Source: Phytohabitans rumicis
GTDB lineage: Bacteria; Actinomycetota; Actinomycetes; Mycobacteriales; Micromonosporaceae
Assembly (NCBI RefSeq): GCF_011764445.1
Contig: NZ_BLPG01000001.1
Location: 3,906,001-3,970,000 of the forward strand
Direction: 5' to 3'
Length of the DNA: 64,000 nucleotides
The notes under the pieces are model-generated. The model searched no databases, had not been told where the DNA came from, and saw only the letters and a program-made list of their open reading frames with translations. Numbering within the stretch: position 1 is the first letter of the stretch; each line of letters begins with the position of its first letter. Position numbers and translations under genes: made by a program. This document shows, in pieces, positions 62,236 through 64,000 of this stretch.

Positions 62236-62682
62236 TCAACCCGGCACCCGGACAGGGCCGGCGCGCGCGGCGGCCCGGGCGGTACGGGTGAGCCCAGGCA
62301 GCGGCGTCACCGTCACCTCCGCGGCGATGACCACGTCGAGACCATCCACTGTGCACTCCGCTAGCCGGCCGCCGTTTCTGGCGACCAGATCCGCGGCCCG
62401 GGCGCATGTTGCTTCCGGCCCCTCCAGGACACGCATCGCCCCGGCCAAAGCACCGAAGTCGGCGGCGACCCTGGCCTCGTGCCGAGCCACCCGTGCGGCC
62501 CCGATGGCCGCACCGGCCACGCCGGCCGCCACCAGCATGAGCGCGACGGCCAGCACCCAGATGGTGGCGGCTCCCCGGTCGCTGCCGGACGTCTTGCTCC
62601 GGCGACTTCGGCGGCCGGTCATGGGACCGGCTCCGGTCGGTTGTTGCCAGGCGTCTTGCTCCGGTCTTCGGCGGCTGGTCAT
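62236..62682 (-). CDS. TadE-like secretion-neighbourhood protein
   Basis: 148-aa protein with one hydrophobic segment (GAATIWVLAVALMLVAAGVA) just after a basic N-terminus and a soluble outer part with paired cysteines (EATCARAADL, LAECTVDG). It matches the TIGR03816 type always found beside the DECH helicase. ATG 62682 overlaps the TadE stop (ATGA), but a tandem duplication (62576-62696) provides a second ATG at 62622, and either may be used. It converges with the helicase gene. Confidence 0.85.
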   Translation of the reverse strand: MTSRRRPEQDAWQQPTGAGPMTGRRSRRSKTSGSDRGAATIWVLAVALMLVAAGVAGAAIGAARVARHEARVAADFGALAGAMRVLEGPEATCARAADLVARNGGRLAECTVDGLDVVIAAEVTVTPLPGLTRTARAAARAGPVRVPG

Positions 62683-62696
62683 GGGACTGGCTCCGG
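62576..62696 (-). repeat. Tandem duplication at the start of the TadE-like gene
   Basis: Two imperfect units of 61 and 59 bp (62576-62636 and 62638-62696), each containing GTCATGGGAC and CTTGCTCCGG on the plus strand. On the coding strand each carries a GGAGCC...ATGACC translation start. The units differ by a 2-base gap, so the two copies are read in different registers within the first 20 codons. ATGs at 62682 and 62622 are 60 bp apart and in frame. Confidence 0.8.
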
Positions 62697-63029
62697 CGCA
62701 CCGGGCTCGGCGGCCGCGACCGCGGTCGCGGCGACGGTCATGCCGGGCAGCAGCCCGCCGAGCCCTCGCACCGGCGCCCGCACGGTCGCCACGACCGTGT
62801 CGCCGTCCACGGTGACGGACACCGTGGCGCCCGCCGGCCCCGCCCGCTCGCCGGCCGCGCGGCCAGGCTCGCCCCGGGAGGCGGCCAGCGCCGCCTCCCG
62901 TGCCGCATCGACGCACTGCGCCTTCGTCGTCACCGCGCCAACCGCGGTGAGCCCGGCGAAAAGCAGCAGCATCAATGCCGGCAGCCCAGCCGCGAGCTCG
63001 GCGGTGAACGATCCACGGTCGCGGCTCAA
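62679..63029 (-). CDS. TadE-family pseudopilin-like protein
   Basis: 116-aa protein with the TadE layout: short N-terminus DRGSFTAEL, whose Glu-containing segment resembles a type IV pilin-like processing region, then one hydrophobic segment (ALMLLLFAGLTAVGAV), a soluble Cys-containing part (TKAQCVDAAREAALA) and beta-like sequence. It is the second gene of the Tad-like cluster. It overlaps DUF4244 and the TadE-like gene by ATGA steps, so the genes are translated as a coupled set. Confidence 0.87.
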   Translation of the reverse strand: MSRDRGSFTAELAAGLPALMLLLFAGLTAVGAVTTKAQCVDAAREAALAASRGEPGRAAGERAGPAGATVSVTVDGDTVVATVRAPVRGLGGLLPGMTVAATAVAAAEPGAPEPVP

Positions 63030-63238
63030 TTCAGCGCCTTGGTGATGATGCCGGTGAGCGCCCCCTGCACCGGGTCGCTCATCAGCACCTTCATCAGGAC
63101 GCCGGCGAAGGCCACCGCCGCGAGCGTCCCGACGGCGTACTCGGCCGTGTTCATTCCCGCGTCAGCCGGCAGCCGCCGCCCTCGCGCCGCCATTCCCCGT
63201 TGCCCCGCTCCCCACAGCCGGGCGATCAGCTTGCGCAC
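63026..63238 (-). CDS. DUF4244 Flp-pilin-like protein
   Basis: 70-aa protein whose basic N-terminus (MRKLIARLWGAGQRG) leads to DAGMNTAEYAVGTLAAVAFAGVL. The GMNTAEYAVG stretch resembles the Flp prepilin segment, in which Glu is the fifth residue after the cleaved Gly, followed by the hydrophobic pilin helix. It is therefore the likely main pilin of this Tad-like system. It overlaps the TadE gene. Confidence 0.88.
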   Translation of the reverse strand: MRKLIARLWGAGQRGMAARGRRLPADAGMNTAEYAVGTLAAVAFAGVLMKVLMSDPVQGALTGIITKALN

Positions 63239-63265
63239 GACGATTCCCCTCTCCTCGCACGGTGT

Positions 63266-63976
63266 TCACAACACGTCGCCGAGCACGGCGACGATCACCG
63301 GCACCAGGCCGGCAAGAATGAAGGCGGGCAGGAAGCACAGCCCGAGCGGCAGCACGATCAGCACACCCGCGCGGCGCGCGGCCGCCTCGGTAGCCACCGC
63401 ACGGTCGGCGCGCAGATCGTCCGCGAGCCGCACGAACGAACCCGCCAGCGCGGCACCGCTCGCACTGGACCGCACCGCCGCCCGTGCCATGCGTTCGGCG
63501 CCCGCGACGCCCCGCACGTGGACCCACGCCTCTTCCGGCTCTGCCCCGAGCCGCAGCGACCTCGCCACGCGTACCAGGCGCTCGCCGAGCGGACCGCCGA
63601 TCGCCTCGGCAACCGCCGCGGCGGCACGGTCGACCGGCGCGCCCGCGCGCAGCCCGGCCGCCATCAGGTCGGCGGCCAGCGGAAGGTCTGCCACCTCGCG
63701 CAGCCGGCGCGCCCGAACCTCGGCCGGCTCAAGACGCCGCAACAGCCGATCCAAGGCGATCGCGACCGCGCAGCCCACCACCAGGCCGGGCCACCCGCCG
63801 ACGACGACCGCGACCGCGAGGCCGCCCAACCCGGCGGCGGCCCGGATCGGGGCCGGTCGCCGGCGCCGCGCCCGGACGGACAGGGCCGCCAGCCTCCGGC
63901 GTACGGGCCGTCCGGTCACGCCGGCCACGACGGCCGCCGCGATCAGGCAGCCGGTGATCAGGACATCAGCCGCCAT
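63266..63976 (-). CDS. Type II secretion F-domain protein (TadC/TadB-like)
   Basis: 236-aa platform protein for the Tad-like machinery, with hydrophobic segments near the start (LITGCLIAAAVVAGVTG, LGGLAVAVVVGGWPGLVVGC) and end (GVLIVLPLGLCFLPAFILAGL). The T2SSF domain in between includes DLPLAADLMAAGLRAGAPVDRA and RMARAAVRSSASGAALAGSF. The remaining cluster members (a second F-domain protein and the TadA ATPase) should lie beyond the right edge. ATG 63976 is 24 bp from the window end. Confidence 0.9.
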   Translation of the reverse strand: MAADVLITGCLIAAAVVAGVTGRPVRRRLAALSVRARRRRPAPIRAAAGLGGLAVAVVVGGWPGLVVGCAVAIALDRLLRRLEPAEVRARRLREVADLPLAADLMAAGLRAGAPVDRAAAAVAEAIGGPLGERLVRVARSLRLGAEPEEAWVHVRGVAGAERMARAAVRSSASGAALAGSFVRLADDLRADRAVATEAAARRAGVLIVLPLGLCFLPAFILAGLVPVIVAVLGDVL

Positions 63977-64000
63977 GGGTCGGCCCTCGCGTGTTTGTGG

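Noticed and set aside
63977-64000. A further Tad gene at the right edge
   Set aside because: Only 24 bases remain upstream of the F-domain gene; nothing can be supported.

Overview
The window is very GC-rich, uses many GTG and TTG starts, and encodes a filamentous-actinobacterial gene set: SepH, BldG with its partner ATP-binding protein, futalosine-route menaquinone enzymes, Ku/LigD-type end joining, a Tad-like secretion cluster and a proton pyrophosphatase. The best guess is a member of the Micromonosporaceae. Family knowledge and remembered gene order support this; no search was run. From memory, positions 1-20500 follow the Mycobacterium tuberculosis Rv0861c-Rv0889c order: citrate synthase, serC, sepH, marR, small membrane proteins, MFS, cold-shock protein, helicase-associated protein, XPB. 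Positions 43000-63000 follow the Streptomyces coelicolor tmk/topA/hppA/bldG/helicase neighbourhood.

Layout. 1-4255: end of citrate synthase 2, serC, sepH and an aldo/keto reductase. 4259-8575 (minus): a purine-type permease, then marR, an MFS exporter, a small membrane protein and thpR. 8676-13569: DUF2530 and DUF3027 proteins, MFS, mqnB, mqnD and a cold-shock protein. 13615-20514: HAD phosphatase, helicase-associated protein, secreted S1 protease, L,D-transpeptidase lipoprotein and XPB helicase. 20458-23288: tetR with a DHA2 efflux pump, then a NYN nuclease behind a structured leader. 23407-28282: a very long secreted alanine-rich polymorphic-toxin-like protein with a candidate immunity gene. 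28426-31378: end-joining polymerase, ligase and Ku. 31382-36337: acyl-CoA ligase, Nudix, a MazF toxin/antitoxin pair, PadR and a membrane protein, DUF2231 and tRNA-Thr. 36399-45241: metallophosphoesterase, PSP1/RicT-like protein, LPVTG surface protein, a YbaB/ESX-like trio, holB and an MFS-thymidylate kinase fusion. 45339-55050: PLP enzyme, TetR, FAD lactone oxidase, a two-component system, a membrane protein and topA. 55238-64000: a hypothetical gene, a lipoprotein, hppA, the bldG pair, a DECH helicase and a Tad-type pilus/secretion cluster running off the right edge.

Two observations cut across the window. First, a dispersed palindromic element of about 100 bp built from GATCAAGG units occurs five times between genes, and a separate 54-bp element occurs twice. 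Second, twelve genes are broken by fourteen apparent single-base deletions, nearly all in G or C runs. They include genes expected to be essential, such as tmk. All the shifts have the same sign, and restoring one base joins the family domains each time, so they look more like consensus errors than decay. I annotate these genes across the break.
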